From positions 14,402,001 to 14,466,000 of the forward strand of contig NC_030813.1 in assembly GCF_001704415.2 (NCBI RefSeq): DNA of 64,000 bases, read 5' to 3'. Below the pieces are notes generated by a model. The model had not been told where the DNA came from and did no database searches. It was given only the letters and a program-made list of their open reading frames with translations. Shown here in pieces: positions 1-13,012 of this stretch. This stretch comes from Capra hircus. Lineage: Eukaryota > Chordata > Mammalia > Artiodactyla > Bovidae. The position numbers and the translations under genes are program-made. Position 1 is the stretch's first letter. Each line of letters starts with the position of its first letter.

Positions 1-447
1 TCCCAGCATTGTAGCTGTATTCAGAAGTGGGCTTTAAGGGTAAATCTTCCTAGCAGGTAGAACCTTTGGCAACAGTTTTCTGGAAGGAGACATGACCAGG
101 GTCTTTTCACTGGCTAATGTTTTGGCCAAGTGTTCAGGTGGAAGATTAGTGGCAAAAAAAAAAAAAAAAAAAATCTAAGAATTTTCTTAATTAGATTACT
201 GCTGCACATCACAGGCAGGAAAGTGACCATCACCCTCCCAGAAAACCGCTGGGAGACTGGCTGACACCTGCAGAATAAGACACATCAACCTATGCAGGCA
301 GATTGTTCAGGAATGACTGTTTGGGTTACTCTTCTCTATGAGCAAAAATGACCAGCTGGGTGTTGCGGCTAAGAGCAAAGGGAATGTGGACTGGGCATTA
401 GAGGAAGGATTTTATCATATTCTGATTCTGAATTAATTGTCATTTAC
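1..447. other. Unique sequence with an A20 tract
   Basis: No gene or recognisable repeat body is visible. A run of 20 adenines lies at 154-173. It could be the tail of an old plus-strand retrocopy, but the 150 bases before it match nothing I know. Confidence 0.5.
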
Positions 448-625
448 AGGTGGTAAAAATTCTGCCTGCCATGCAGGATACCTGGGTTCCCTCGATTAGA
501 AAGACCCCCTGGAGAAGACAGTGGCTACCCATTCTTTCCTGGAGAATCCCATGGACAGAGGAGTCTGGTGGGCTATAGTCCATGGGATCCCAAAGAGACA
601 TGACTGAGCGATTAACACTTTCTTT
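448..625 (+). mobile_element. Bov-tA SINE, head-truncated
   Basis: The tRNA-Glu-derived head has lost its first bases and starts near the GGTAAA box. The BovB-derived body follows, with the family's typical 'cctggagaa' and 'catggacagaggag' blocks, and the element ends in the usual 'gactgagcgattaacac' tail. Divergence is moderate. The target duplication is unclear; only TTTACAG recurs on both sides. Confidence 0.85.
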
Positions 626-1036
626 TTACAGAAATAAGAATGTTGTTACTATCCACAGTGTATATGTTTATACAGAAAACACACACATGCATAGCTCTTT
701 GCAATGAAGGTATTTCAGATGTAATGAGATTGGTTACTGACTTGCATCATCCACCCAGTCCCTGCTTTCAAATGCTTCCCACATGGGATGGAAAAGTGAA
801 GCCCAGATTAGAAGTAGCAAGCAGCTCTATCTCAGGAAACTTAGGGGTGGAAGGTGAGGCCCTCTGTATCCCGCTGTATCAGGATGACTAGAATCCCTGC
901 CAAGGTCTTAAAACTCACAGCCAGGGAAATGGCACAAATTCTCCTTGTTGATATTTAAGGCAGAAGAGACATTTAAGGCAGAAGGAACCAGGTGGTTCCT
1001 AACACGGGGCGGCTGGAATTTATTTGTTTTACAGAA
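626..1036. other. Unique interval with an 18-bp tandem duplication
   Basis: No gene is seen. Two adjacent 18-bp units at 953-970 and 971-988, both starting ATTTAAGGCAGAAG, differ at only two positions. An 83-codon frame at 640-891 has no recognisable product and is probably chance. Confidence 0.5.
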
Positions 1037-1339
1037 AAGTGAAAGTGAAAGTCATTCAGTTGTGTCTGACTTTTTGCAACCCCATGGACTGTCTCTCCAG
1101 GCCAGAATACTGGAGTGGGTAGTGGTTCCCTTCTCCAGGGGATCTACCCAAACCAGGAATTGAACCCAGGTCACCCGCATTGCAAGCAGATTCTTCACCA
1201 GCTGAGCCACAAGTAAACCCCAAGAATACTGGAGTGGGTAGTGGTTCCCTTCTCCAGAGGATCTTCCCAACCCAGGAATTGAACCAGGGTCTCCTACATT
1301 GCAGGTGGATTCTTTACCAACTGAGCTATCAGGGAGCTC
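1037..1339 (-). mobile_element. Bov-tA SINE with duplicated tRNA head
   Basis: Read on the minus strand, a first head and short body (1339 to about 1225) is followed by a second full head plus body. This is the dimeric-head subfamily layout. The target duplication is TGTTTTACAGAA (1025-1036) against TGTTTTGCAGAA (1340-1351), 11 of 12 identical, which fixes both ends. A CTTTCACTTTC-type tail sits at the left end. Confidence 0.9.
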
Positions 1340-1534
1340 TGTTTTGCAGAAGTAAGCCCCTATGTAACTTGCAATACAGGTTCACGCTGGTCAATTCATT
1401 CATCTCACCTGACCCCTTACTTTATGTGAATGAATTTTTGAATCCTGTTTATTCCTTTTCCCCACTCGCTTTTATCTCATGTATGACCATGGTTGCTAAG
1501 TTTATTATTCAGTATATATGATTTATATGGTAAC

Positions 1535-1742
1535 AAGGCAGGATGGTAAAGAAGCCACCTGCAATGCAGGGGACACAGGAGACGTTAGTTTGATCCCTGG
1601 GTCAGGAAGATCTCCTGGAGGAGGGCGTAGCCACCCACTCCAGTATTCTTGCCTAGAGAATCCCATGGACTAAGGAGTCTGACAGACTACAGTCCATAGC
1701 ATCACAAAGAATTAGACACTACTGAAGTGACTGAGCACACAC
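1535..1742 (+). mobile_element. Bov-tA SINE
   Basis: A degraded head is followed by 'cctgcaatgcaggggacacagg' in altered form, then by the body, with the 'ccactccagtattcttgcc' block nearly intact. It ends in 'gtgactgagcacacacat'. Its 'gacacaggagacg' insertion in the head marks an older subfamily. No clear target duplication is seen. Confidence 0.85.
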
Positions 1743-3750
1743 ATAGGCAAGACTCTAGCTGAATTAGAAAAAAAAATCACCTTATTAGAGATAAATACAG
1801 TAATGGATAGAACTTTGTGTCCACCCTTTGAGAAGGGGTGGGACTTTTTCATTTCTATTCATTGTACTTGTGTGATGGAGATTGTGGCTGTTTTTCTTAT
1901 TGATACTGTACCTGGATATGATAAAAAGTGTGTGTATTGATATTATGGATGTTCGGAGCCAAAGAGCTGGACTGTTGAACTCTCTTGTCATGCTGTTTTA
2001 TATTGAAGTGGCCTTTAATGGTAGGTCACTAGGAATGTGACTAGGGGCCCCAATCCAATGCAGTCACCTGACACTGAAAGGCAAAGGGAGGCAGAGGCCA
2101 TGCTTCTGAAATACCAAGTGTGTCTGCTGACAGGCACTGCTGAGAAGGGTCTGATTTCTCTTCTCAACATTAACTATGAACTAGTGTCTTGTCAAGTTGG
2201 TGGGTGTTGAGAGGGAAACTCCAGGATTCCACTGGTTGGAGAGCGTCATATTAGGCATGGCATGGTCCTGGGGCTAGTAGATAGCAGTGCACTTATTAGG
2301 TTCATTCAACAAATCCTATTGAGCTCCTATGCAATGCCAGACCCTCTTCCAGGTCCCTGGGTTTTCTGTGAATGGAGCACGCCCTGCTCCCTGGTCTTGT
2401 GGGGCTTGCCTGCCTAGTTTGTGATTGTTATGCTTGTTCCCTTCATGCGGGCAGTGACAGGGTGCTCTTGGCCAGGGATTTCCTGATTGGAGGAACAAAC
2501 AGCAGTTCCTTTGTGGCCTGGCTCTGTGTCTGACTCTGAAAGTTATTTTAGAAAGTGCAATTGAAAGCCTTTCCTCAGTCCTCCCAAAGATTTATAAGCT
2601 AAATAACACTTTATATTAAATTCCTTCTTGCTCAAGCTATTTAGAGAGAATTATGTTCTTTGCAAAGGGAGCCTAACCAACACCAGCTTCCTTGGAGTGC
2701 TCATTCATTCCCACTCTGGCCACCTTGAAAGTCCCACACATTCTTTAACGTCTGTTCAGCTAACATGTTACCTCTGACCCTTGTCTGTACCCCATGCAAT
2801 TAATCACTATCTCCTCTGGCTGCCACAGCATCAAAGCAAGGCCCAAATGCTTCCTATATGGAGCTTATCAAGCTGTGGGCATTGGCTGCCTCTCTTGCTC
2901 TCTTCCTGTCACCCACATGACACACAAGACAGGGACTGGATCTTATTTGCGTATAGTGCCTTGGCAACTGACAGTGCTGGATGAGCAAGTCACCCATGTT
3001 TCATTTGCTCATATTAATAAATGAACCACAATATTTCTGATTACAGACATGTTTTTTAACAGCATTTACACTCTTCCATATACATGTATTTGTATCACTT
3101 AAAAATTATATAAGAAATTATCATTGAGCTCCAGGTTAAGGAATAGCATCAGAAGTTAAGTAGTTCAGGCTTTTCCAGGTCAGGAATTTCAGGCCAGAAA
3201 AATTTGGTTTCTCATTTCATGTGTAGTGTTCTTTTTTTTTGTGCTATAGTTACTGATAACATATTAGCTTGTGCTTGATCAGGTTTGTAATTTCAGTGAG
3301 AACAGGTACTGTCTCTGAGACTCCTCAAGGTTCCCCTGGCTTTGCAAGTGGAGAGTATAACTGGCCATGGAAGAACTCAGATTTTCCTCAAATATGCATT
3401 TATGGGACGGGTAATGCAGAGACAGGGTGTTCTCCTTTTACAGCAAGTAATTTTGTCAACAAATAGGTTCACGGACACTAGATAAACTGTAAAATATTTG
3501 ATTGTGATTCCATAAATTATATATCTCTCCCTTCTACATTATAGTTTTGCTCTGTGGGCTGCAAAATGATTCTAAAATATGAATGCATGTGTTCTTATTT
3601 ATCAAGTGGGTGCAAAGTAGTTAAATGTTTTAAAAGAGAACTTTGTAAAGATTTTTCTCCCAACACTTACCCAATTTTATTCTAAGCATATTCTTCCATC
3701 TCTCCCAGGAGACTGGACCCCATGAGAGCAAACTTCACATCTTGATGATT
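1743..3750. other. Unique interval with one L2 scrap
   Basis: Apart from the L2-like stretch at about 2296-2420, I recognise no repeat and no gene. Open frames here are short, overlapping and without domain features. Confidence 0.5.
2296..2420 (-). repeat. L2 LINE 3'-end fragment
   Basis: The stretch resembles the reverse complement of the L2 3' end: 'ttcattcaacaaat', then 'tattgagctcctatg', 'gccag' and a 'ggagca...ggtc' block. It is ancient and strongly diverged, so the edges are approximate. Confidence 0.5.
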
Positions 3751-5995
3751 GTTGTTGTTCAGCCTTTCAGTCATGTGCAACTTTGTGTGACCCCATGGAC
3801 TGCAGCATGCCAGGTCTCCCTGTCCTTCACCATCTCCCAGAGTTTGCTCAAACTCATGTTCATTGAGTCATTGATGCCATCCAACCATCTCATCCTCTGT
3901 TGTCCCCTTCTCCTCCTGCCTTCTATCTTTCCCAGCATCAGGGTCTTTTCCAGTGAGTCAACACTTCACATCAGGTGGCCAAAATATTGGAAACTTCAGC
4001 TTCAGCATCAGTTTTTCCAAGGAATATTCACCACTGATTTCCTTTAGGATGGACCCGTTTGATCTCCTTGCTGTCCAAGGGACTCTTAAGGATCTTCTCC
4101 AACACCACGGTTCAAAAGCATCGATTTTTCGGCACTCAACCTTCTTTATGGTCCAACTCTCACATCCATACATGACTACTGGAAAAACCATAGCTTTGAC
4201 TATAGGGGCCTTTGTCGGCAGAGTAATGTCTGATTTTTAGTGCTCTGTCTAGGCTTGTTATAGCTTTTCTTCCTAGGAGTGTCTTTTAATTTCACGGCTG
4301 CCGTTACCATCCACTGTGATTTTGGAGCACCCCCCGCAAATAAAGTCTGTCACTGTTTCCGTCATTTCCCAGTGTATATGCCTTAAAGTAATGGGACTGG
4401 ATGCCATGATCTTAGTTTATCGAATGTTGAGTTTTAAGCCAGCTTTGGCACTCTCCTCTTTCACTTTCATCAAGAGACTCTTTAGTTCTTCTTTGCTTTC
4501 TGACATAAGGGTGGTGTCATCTGCATATCTGAGGTTATTGATATTTCTCCGGGCAATCTTGATTCCAGCTTGTGCTTCTTCCAGCCCAGCGTTTCTCATG
4601 ATATACTCTGCATAGAAGTTAATAAACAGGGTGACAATATACAGCCTTGACATACTCTTTTCTCAATTTTGAACCAGTCTGTTGTTCCATGTTCAGTTGT
4701 AACTGTTGCTTCCTGACCTACATACAGGTTTTGCAGGAGGCAGCTCAGGTGATCTGGTATTCCGATCTGTTTCAGAATTTTCTACAGTTTGTTGTGATCC
4801 ACAAGGTCAAAGGCTTTCGTGTACTCAATGAAGCAGCAGAAGATGTTTTTCTGAAATTGTCAGGCTTTTTCTATGATCCAAGGAATGTTAGCAATTTGAT
4901 CTCTGGTTCCTCTGCCTTTTCTAAACCTAGCTTGTACATCTGGAAGTTCTTGATTCAGATACCTTTGAAGCCTAGCTTGGAGGGTTTTGAACATGACCTT
5001 GATAGCATGTGAAATAAGTGCAATTGTGTGGTAGTTTGAGCATTCTTTGGCATTGCCCTTTGTTTGGGATTGGAATGAAAACTGACCTTTTCCAGCTCTG
5101 TGGCCACTGCTGAGTTTCCCAAATTTGCTGGCATATTGAGTGCATTACTTTAACAGCATCATCTTTCGGGATTTGAAATGGCTTAGCTGGAATTCCATCA
5201 CCTCCACTAGCTTTGTTCATGGTGATGTTTCCTAACACCCACTTGACTTCACACTTCCAGATATCTGGCTCTAGGTGAGTGATCACACCATCATGGTTAT
5301 CCAAGTCATTAAGATCTTTTCTGTGTAGTTCTTCTGTGTATTTTTGCAACCTCTTCTTAATATCTCCTGCTTCTGTTAGGTTCATACCATTTCTGTCCTT
5401 TATTGTGCCTACCTTTGCTTGAAATGTTCCCTTGGTGTCTCTAATTTTCTTGAAGAGATCTCTAATTTTTCATATTCTATTGTTTTTCTCTCTTCCTTTG
5501 GATTGTTTACTTAGGAAGGTGTTTTTATCTCTCCTTGCTATTCTTTGGAACTGTGCATTTAGATAGGTATATCTTTCCTGTTCTCCTTTTCCTTCTCTTC
5601 TCTTCTTTTCTCAGCTATTTGTAAGGCCTCCTCAGATAACCATTTTCCTTTTTTTGCACTTGTTTTTCTTGGGGGTGTTTTTGATCACTGCCTCCTGTTC
5701 AGCGTTACTAACCTCCATCCATAGTTCTTCAGGCATTCTATCAGGTTTAATCCCTTGAATCTATTTGCCACTTCTACTGTATAATCATAAAGGATTTCAT
5801 TTAAGGTCATACCTGAATGACCTAGTGATTTTCCTTACTTTCTTCAATTTGTGTCTGATTTTTGCAAGAAGGAGCTCATGATCTGAGTCAAAGTCAGCTC
5901 TTAATGTTGGTCTTGCTGGCTCCACAGTGCTCTTCCATCTTTGGCTGCAAAGACTATAATCAATCTAATTTCAGTTTGATCATCTAGTGACCTTC
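3751..5995 (-). mobile_element. BovB (RTE) LINE, 2.2 kb, 5'-truncated
   Basis: This is the longest BovB copy in the window. The 3' end is at the left and finishes in a (GTT)3 run instead of the ACTGA pentamer tail. On the minus strand it holds part of the linker after the endonuclease, the reverse-transcriptase domain and the C-terminal region. Open pieces lie at 5385-4972 (with the NKASGGDGIP-type RT segment), 4653-4417 (with the YADD catalytic motif at 4527-4516) and 4191-3958. Frameshifts and stops separate them, so no functional protein is possible. The 5' end near 5995 is approximate. Confidence 0.93.
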
Positions 5996-8900
5996 ATGGT
6001 AGTAGGTTTAATTCCTAACAAGGTTCTTGGCAGAGGCTATATGTTTGATGTTTGTTCATGAAGGTTCTTATATGCAAAGCAACCAAACTACTAAATTTCC
6101 CAAAATAAATGTAATGAGACCATTTTCATTTATCCCCTTAGATTGAGTTTAGTTTTTGGAGAAATGGGTAGGTGTTTCCTACTAGTTTATGGATTGTTCA
6201 GTTAACTTTAACAAGTGTCTTGAGATCTTTCCAACATTTCAAGGAAGAGCAAAATTTGATTTGGTCTGTGTTAGTTCTTTGCAAAGGCTGTTCAGTTTTC
6301 TTTACCAAATCGCTCCACACGGCATGGAGTATCTAGAGAACAGACCTATGAGTACTTTGAAGTGACCCCAATTAACAAAGTTGACAACTACTTCAACAAA
6401 TATCATCAAAAGTGGGAAAGGTCCATTTTTAAGTGGTACTTCTGAGAAGTGTGAACTCATCATGGAAGACATGCTCACATAATCACTTACAAATGAATCA
6501 TCTTGAAAATGAGTCCTACACAAGTTAGATATAAAACACCGTGGTTCTGACAGAGCACGCACATGTGAACTCTAATGAGTGTAACAAGATCCCTTTCCTG
6601 GTGACAGTCGTGGTTGGCAGCAGGTGCTGGCAATGAAGACCAGGGCATAGGAAATACAGTTGTTCAGGAAAAGTTTCAGATGAAGCTCATGGTTTTGATG
6701 ATGATTCCTGTGTGCTTTAGAACAGCAGGAGTGAACTGTATGGACATTTCTTGATCTAAATTAAAAGATTGCAAACTCAAATGACATAATGAAAACCAGG
6801 AATCAAATTTAGTACTTGAGTACTTAGCTCACTTGTCATCATATTTCCTAGGTGAGTTGAAGAAGACATAGTAGGACGTTTTTGGAGGAATTTTAGATAT
6901 CTCAGGGAATAATGCAACTTTTACATCTCAGACTACCCAAAATAAAAAGACAACAAGAATTGTTTTCCACAAGATGCTCACCATGATTACAAATACACAC
7001 TGAACCTAAATGAGAGCCTCCCCATCCTTTAACACTCATACTGAAGAACTAGGTCCTATAAGCAATTAATGTGTTAACTTGATTCATTAATGCAGAGAAT
7101 ATTCACAGTTTTCCACCTTGGCAGAGACTGTTTCTGTCATCGCTTTAATAGAACTCTGTTGGAAATCAAACACAATTTTTATTCTAGGGAATGATTACTG
7201 TGTCTTGTTTAATTCTCCCCTAACAAATGTCAGCACTAATGTATTACAGATTATTCAGTCAATTTGATGGTTCCAGGTGAAAGAAAGGAACACAAATCTC
7301 TTCTTTTAGTGTAAAAAGGGTCAGCCGATGACTTCCCCTGCAGGAGCCGAGATGAGGCTTGACATGAATCAATCAAGAAGGCTCAATTTTACAGTTATAG
7401 TGCCTAATGCCTAAACATGAGCGGACGGTTGGAAATTAGCACCCGATTATGAGCATACATGATCTTCCCCTGGAAGACAATAATATTGGCATTAAGCTTC
7501 TCAAGAGGGAAGATGCTGCTGGTTTTTAATATGTCTTAAATTATGTCAGGAAAAACACTGGAACATCACACAAAAGCCACAGTCAGTGTCTATTGCTATC
7601 TCATAAAGCTGGAGATCTTTACAACAATATTGACACAGGAGCAGGCAAGCAAATGTCAGCCAATATAACATATGAAATACTTAACGTAACCAATTTTCAG
7701 CTGTCAATCAGCAGGGAATAATGACTGATGCAAGGAATCAATACGCCACAATTGAATTCCAGCTCACAAACTTGTTTCGTTCTGTGCTATAAAAGACTGT
7801 CAAATGTCACACCCCAAGAGATGCAACAGGATTCCAAAGATTTATTTATTTCAAGCTCTGAAGTCTATTAGCAATAGTGCTCCTTTGCTATTGGAAATAG
7901 AGCTTCAGTGACATTAAATTTTCAGAAATGACAACTCAAGTTTCTGACAAATTAATGATAGGACTTTCTTACTCCCATATTTATGTATTTTTTGCCAACA
8001 TGAAGTACAATGATACTCAACCAATTCTCAGGATTTCAGAAAGCAAATATTTGACATAATTTGTCAAGTAAACTGCTCACAGAGCCAACTGATCTTAGAC
8101 AAGTTGTCCTATACATTGTAAATAAATGGAAATTGCATATGACAAACCTTAAGCTTATGTTAAATCCAAAGCTTAATATTATGCAAATGCTTGATAGCAA
8201 ATTAAATCTATGAAATGTTATTTTCCTCCAATAACAATATTAAATTCTACTCTTTCTACTACATAGTTAACTTTTAGCAAAAAAAAATGTAGTGTATCTG
8301 TGTGTTTAAAACAAAAAAAGTTGTGTTACCCAGAACACCAAGATCTTATTTTAACTTATTCTATTATTCTATGGCAGAAATTTTAAAGCTGATAATCTGA
8401 AGCTATGTTTTAAAAAAACCATTTTGGTATTAATTAAACATTTTTAAAATGTGACTTTGATGTGATGTAGTAAATCCAGAGATGTTTTTTATAAATGGGG
8501 AGAAAAATAAAACAGAAAATTGCTATTGACCCTTTCCTAACTGTTCCTACAAGAATATTTTGTTTTTCTTTTCAGCCCCTTTATTTTATATTTTGCTAAA
8601 TATTCTTTCTAAATCAAAGGGAACAAATATAAAACATTAGTTTTATGAAAGAAAGAACAGTATGTCAATGGTGATATCCCAGCAAGCATTCATTTTCCCT
8701 TTGGGGCCAAAAAAATGAGTCACAGACTCTTCTGAGCAAAATGAAGCAGCAAGCTTGTACCCCTTAGGACCCAGTTGTCTGCAGCAGACATATAGCAGTT
8801 TTTTGCCATCACTAATGACTGTGAGGACAGGGCAAAGTGAAAGCCTGCTACTCTTTGGGTAGGAGCTCATGGACGCATCTCTAAAGGGGCACAGTCATCA

Positions 8901-9850
8901 CCAGGACTCTTATTTGGTCAGACACTTGTCTGTGGCCCTTTTTTTTTTTTTTTAATACAAAGTGTCAGTATGGTAGGCCCGTACATTGACGTCAAAGCTG
9001 TTACCTTAGGTAGATTTTATGATCTCATGTCAATTCCCATTATTAAGTTGATCTGACTTAGTATTAAATGTTTTAAAGGAAATTATTTTCTTTGGATGTA
9101 TTTGGCATTAAAAAAAAAGATAAAACCCAAATACAGCATGTTGAGAATCTGATGTTTATTTATGAACAGATCAGAAAGAAGCCTACATTGTTTATAAGTG
9201 GGAATACAGAAAGTACTGTTACTCATGTGGCAGAGTTACTCATGTGGTTGAGTGGGCTGATTAAACCCAGAGAGAGCATCTTGGGCAGAGCTCCTGTACC
9301 CTTCATTTGTTCTTCACCGAAAATGAGAACATCGAACTGTAAAAGTTGAGATTGAAAAGCCACTACTGTGTTGTCTAATTTCAGCTGCAGAAGCTGCTGT
9401 GCTCTCTTGGTGACTTTATGAGGGAATAAGATTACAGGTCACAAGAGCTTCTTTATTTACCACCTGTAGCTTCTAACAACATTTTATTAAGGATTTTCCC
9501 ATCGTCTTTCTCTGACCTATAGGGGTTGAAATCCTAACAGCTGTTACAGGACCTTGACCAAATGGTATTAACATAGATTAGTGACTCTGAAATGAAGTAC
9601 CTTTTATCAGAGCTGTATTTATGGGTGGCTACTAATATTTTCATTGTGCTAATAAGATAAACAAAATATATCACTATGTAAACAAAAAAAGGAACCCTCA
9701 ATACGGTGAAAGACTTAGAGCTTCCTGTTTGCTTCACAGAAAATCACACCAAGCTCTTGTTATTTGAAGGTTTAATGTTAATTTGTAAAACAAACATGTC
9801 AGAGAGTCGTCCATAAATACCATCTTGAGAGTGGGTTGCTTCCTGACTAG
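5996..9850. other. Unique AT-rich interval
   Basis: No gene and no clear interspersed repeat is seen. About 7300-8250 is free of repeats and rich in TAAT/ATTA motifs, which makes it a candidate conserved non-coding block (see findings). A T16 run at 8939-8954 could be the tail of an unrecognised minus-strand insertion. Confidence 0.4.
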
Positions 9851-9912
9851 TTTATTTTTATTTTTATTTTTAATTTTTTATTTTTTTTTTAAATTTTAAA
9901 ATCTTTAATTTA
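9851..9912 (-). mobile_element. Very short L1 3' tail
   Basis: A T/TA-rich run is followed by 'attttaaaatctttaatt', identical to the inside edge of the L1 3' end seen again at 19.6 kb. The insertion is therefore truncated to roughly 60 bases. Confidence 0.55.
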
Positions 9913-11211
9913 GATGGTTTTTTAATTGCTCACTCACTGACAAGATCTCCAAAATAAAAACTAGGAGGAGAAATTTAAGTGCATAGATGCATACTATACA
10001 CTCTTATTGGAGGATATAAATTCTCATTTTCAAGAACAGTTTTTGAGATGAGATGTATGATTTCTTGCCTGGATCATTTTGAAGAGTAATGAGATAATAT
10101 TTGCAGGGAATGTGTAGAGCTAGCAAGGGTGCTAGCCACCCCGTATGATCATTGGTCTTCAGTCAGAGATATACTTTAACTGAATAAATGTGAACACAGT
10201 GGAACAAGAACATCCTGTTCACCACTCTGGTAGACTAAAATTTGGAGGCAATACATGGGTCATTGGGATGTCTGAAGTTCGTGTATTCTGATTTTTGTTT
10301 GTTGTTCTTAATCACTAAGTCTTTATGCCAAAGCCAATGCTGCTTTTTTCCTTTTTTAAAGAAACTCAATATTTCCAGACCTTAGCTCATTAATTCTGAA
10401 TCTGTTTAGTTCCAGACACAGTCGAGTTAGGCTCCTAGGTTTAATTTTTTAAATTGTTAACAAACTTTTACTACTATTTAGGTAAATCAACCATAGAGTC
10501 CACTTGATTTTTTGTTCTTAGTAAAATGTGGGGGGAAAATGCCTTTCATTTGTTCTGCAGTCAAATGGAGGATTGGAGAACACTCTGACAATAATTATGC
10601 TTAAATAAAACACATCAAAAAGAGTCAATCTGGTATTTTCAGTTGTCTTAATGACAAAATCATATTGCTCAGCTGATTCAATCAATAGTGAAGAAATCGG
10701 TTGATACAGCAGAGTGATTGGAAAGAAAGCCAGTGGATTCAGTAGAATCCTGCCTGTTTATCTAAGAACCAGTGTGTTATTTACATTGAGGCATTTCTCT
10801 GCTCTGCATTTATCCTTATAAATGTATATATAAGTCTAGCAGAGAAACAAACATATGTTGCCTAGGATGTTTTTGATTATTAAAGGGGACCAGATTGAAA
10901 AGCCACCAAGCTTTGGCCAAAATTAAGTTTTTTTTTAATTTGGATTATGTGTTAATAGAAATTTCATTAGGTGTGAAGGGTAAGACTAAACAGTGACAGT
11001 AGGGACAAATTTCAAAGCATGTATTTAATCTAAAAGGAAGTGAATATTTCAAAACTAAGTTGATTTTGTCTTAGATGCTTTCTCTAGCCTCTCTTTGTCT
11101 ATCCTCTTTTCTATGTAATGAAATCCTTATAAAGAGATTCCAGTATTCTAACCTGTACATCTTAGAGTGTAACATGACTGAAATGCAAATGTCAAACTGG
11201 ATAAACCCAGC
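9913..11211. other. Unique AT-rich interval
   Basis: No gene is seen. A MIR-like 3' end may lie at about 10070-10150 ('aatgagataatatttgcagg'), but it is too diverged to call firmly. Confidence 0.4.
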
Positions 11212-11872
11212 CTTATAGGTTGAACTGTATGCCCACAAAAGATGCTGAAGTTCCCCACCTGCAGTTCTTGTGTGTGTGCATGTTCGGCTGTGTCCAGTTC
11301 TTTGTGATTCCATGCACTGTGGCCTGCCAGGCTCCTCTGTCCCCGGATTTTCCATTCAAGAATACTGAAGTGGGTTGCCACTTCCTACTCAGGGGATCTT
11401 CCCAAACCAGGGATTGAACCTGTGTCTCTTGTATCTCCTGCATTGGCAGGCAGGTTCTTTACCACTGTGCTGCCTGAGAATCTAAGGCAGTTCTGGTGAC
11501 CTCATTTGGAAATAGGGTTTTTTGCAGATGATCAAGTTAACATGAGGTCACTAGAGTGGGACATAATCCAATATGATTGTGTCCTTAATAAAAAGGGGAA
11601 ATTTGAATACAGATACACACAAAAGGAGACCACTTTTTGAACAGGAAGCAGAGACTGGGTGATGTGTCTGTAAGCCAAGGAACACCAAAGACTAGCAAGC
11701 TAGTTTTAGTGACTAGGAGAGACGCACAGCACAGATTCCCCTCCTTCAGAAAGCACCAAGCCTGCCAACACCTCATCTCAAAATTCTACTCTTGGCGTTG
11801 TTGAGACAATAAAGTTTGGTCAAGTCACCCAGTTTGTGGTACTTTTTATGGCAGTTTTAACCAAGTATTATA
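11212..11872 (+). mobile_element. MaLR-type LTR (MLT1/MST-like), split by a SINE
   Basis: The left part (11212-11268) resembles the start of a mammalian MaLR LTR, with 'tataggttgaactgtatg' and 'aaagatgctgaag'. The right part (11487-11872) continues it with 'gtgacctcatttggaaata', 'cagatgatcaagttaa', 'gagacaataaagtt' and 'cacccagtttgtggtac'. The AATAAA near 11810 would be its polyadenylation signal. It is an old solitary LTR; no internal region is seen. Confidence 0.75.
11269..11486 (-). mobile_element. Bov-tA SINE inside the MaLR LTR
   Basis: The element has a minus-strand tRNA head at the right (about 11486-11400) and body at the left. GCAGTTCT occurs on both sides (11261-11268 and 11487-11494) and forms the target duplication. 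It interrupts an otherwise colinear LTR, so the SINE is the younger of the two. Confidence 0.88.
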
Positions 11873-12017
11873 CCCAGTGATCACAGGTTAATATATATTA
11901 TCAAACTTTTATATTTTATCCTTTGATTTATAATAAAAAAGGCAAAGAATAAAATCATCTGAGGAACCTTAAGTCCCCTATAATTGCATCTTTTCCCTGA
12001 ACATATGTCTAAGGTAA

Positions 12018-12330
12018 TGGTTGTTGTTGTTCAGTTGCTAAGTCATGTCCAACTCTTTGCAACCCCATGGACCTTAGCCTACCAGGCTTCTCTGTCCACT
12101 ATTATGCAAAGTTTGCTTAAACTCATGTCCATTGAGTCAAAGACGGTAATGCTATCTAGCCATCTAATTCTCTGCTGCCCCCTTCTCCTTTTGCCTTCAA
12201 TCTTTCCCAGCATCAGGGTCATTTCCATTGAGTCAGCTCTTTGCATCAGGTGGACAAAGTACTGGAGCTTCAGCTTCAACATCAGTCCTTCCAGTGAATA
12301 TTCAAGGTTGATTTCCTTTAGAATTGAAGG
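12018..12330 (-). mobile_element. BovB 3'-end fragment
   Basis: Only about 310 bases of the 3' end are present, with a (TTG)n-type tail at the left. The coding remnant corresponds to the last ~100 codons of the BovB protein and is frame-disrupted. Antisense frames here are by-products. Confidence 0.88.
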
Positions 12331-13012
12331 GTTTTATCTCTGGGGTGATGGAGTAGACCAAACTCTGCTTGAGAGTCTGACACAGAGGGTCAGAAAATTC
12401 CTGAAATCTCCAGAACATTCTAGGTCTTTTGATGAACAGGATTTTACATATTCTTGGGCAAGTACCCTACTAGCCTTCTTTGTTAAAGAAATAAAATTTC
12501 TTCCTTGAGACTTGACATTGGATATATAGATTTTTCTTAGCTGCTTTATCAAAATAGAAGATTCTCACCAAAATGCAGTGGCAAAGCTAATTGAGTCAAA
12601 TTATTCAGGAGCTTCCTTGGGAAATACCCCTATTAGTTCTCTCTTCAAGGAAACTGAGTCATCTAAGTCAGAATTAGTTTGGAAGATAAGATAGCTAAAT
12701 AACCTTGTATTTGTGTCAGAAAATGAGCCCCTTTGAATATCAAGTACCTGATGTCATTTCCTTAATGGAATTGATTTATTCCTCAGCAAAACATGTTTTT
12801 CCTCCAGCACTAAATATACAAATTGAAATTAAATTGACCTACCAAAAAAGGAAAAATATACAGCGGACTCCCTTTATGAAAGGAATACTTTCTCATAGGT
12901 TAATATTTTTCAGTCTTAATAGGGACACCGCATAAGCACAGACTTATTTACTATGTTCATTTTCCTTGTATTTGGTTATTATTTTGAGATCAGACCTCTC
13001 AATGTATTTGTA
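12331..13012. other. Unique interval between two BovB copies
   Basis: No gene and no recognisable repeat is seen. Frames here are short and unsupported. Confidence 0.5.

Noticed and set aside
1180..1521. A 113-codon plus-strand frame
   Set aside because: It starts inside a minus-strand SINE and continues into unique sequence. No coding features.
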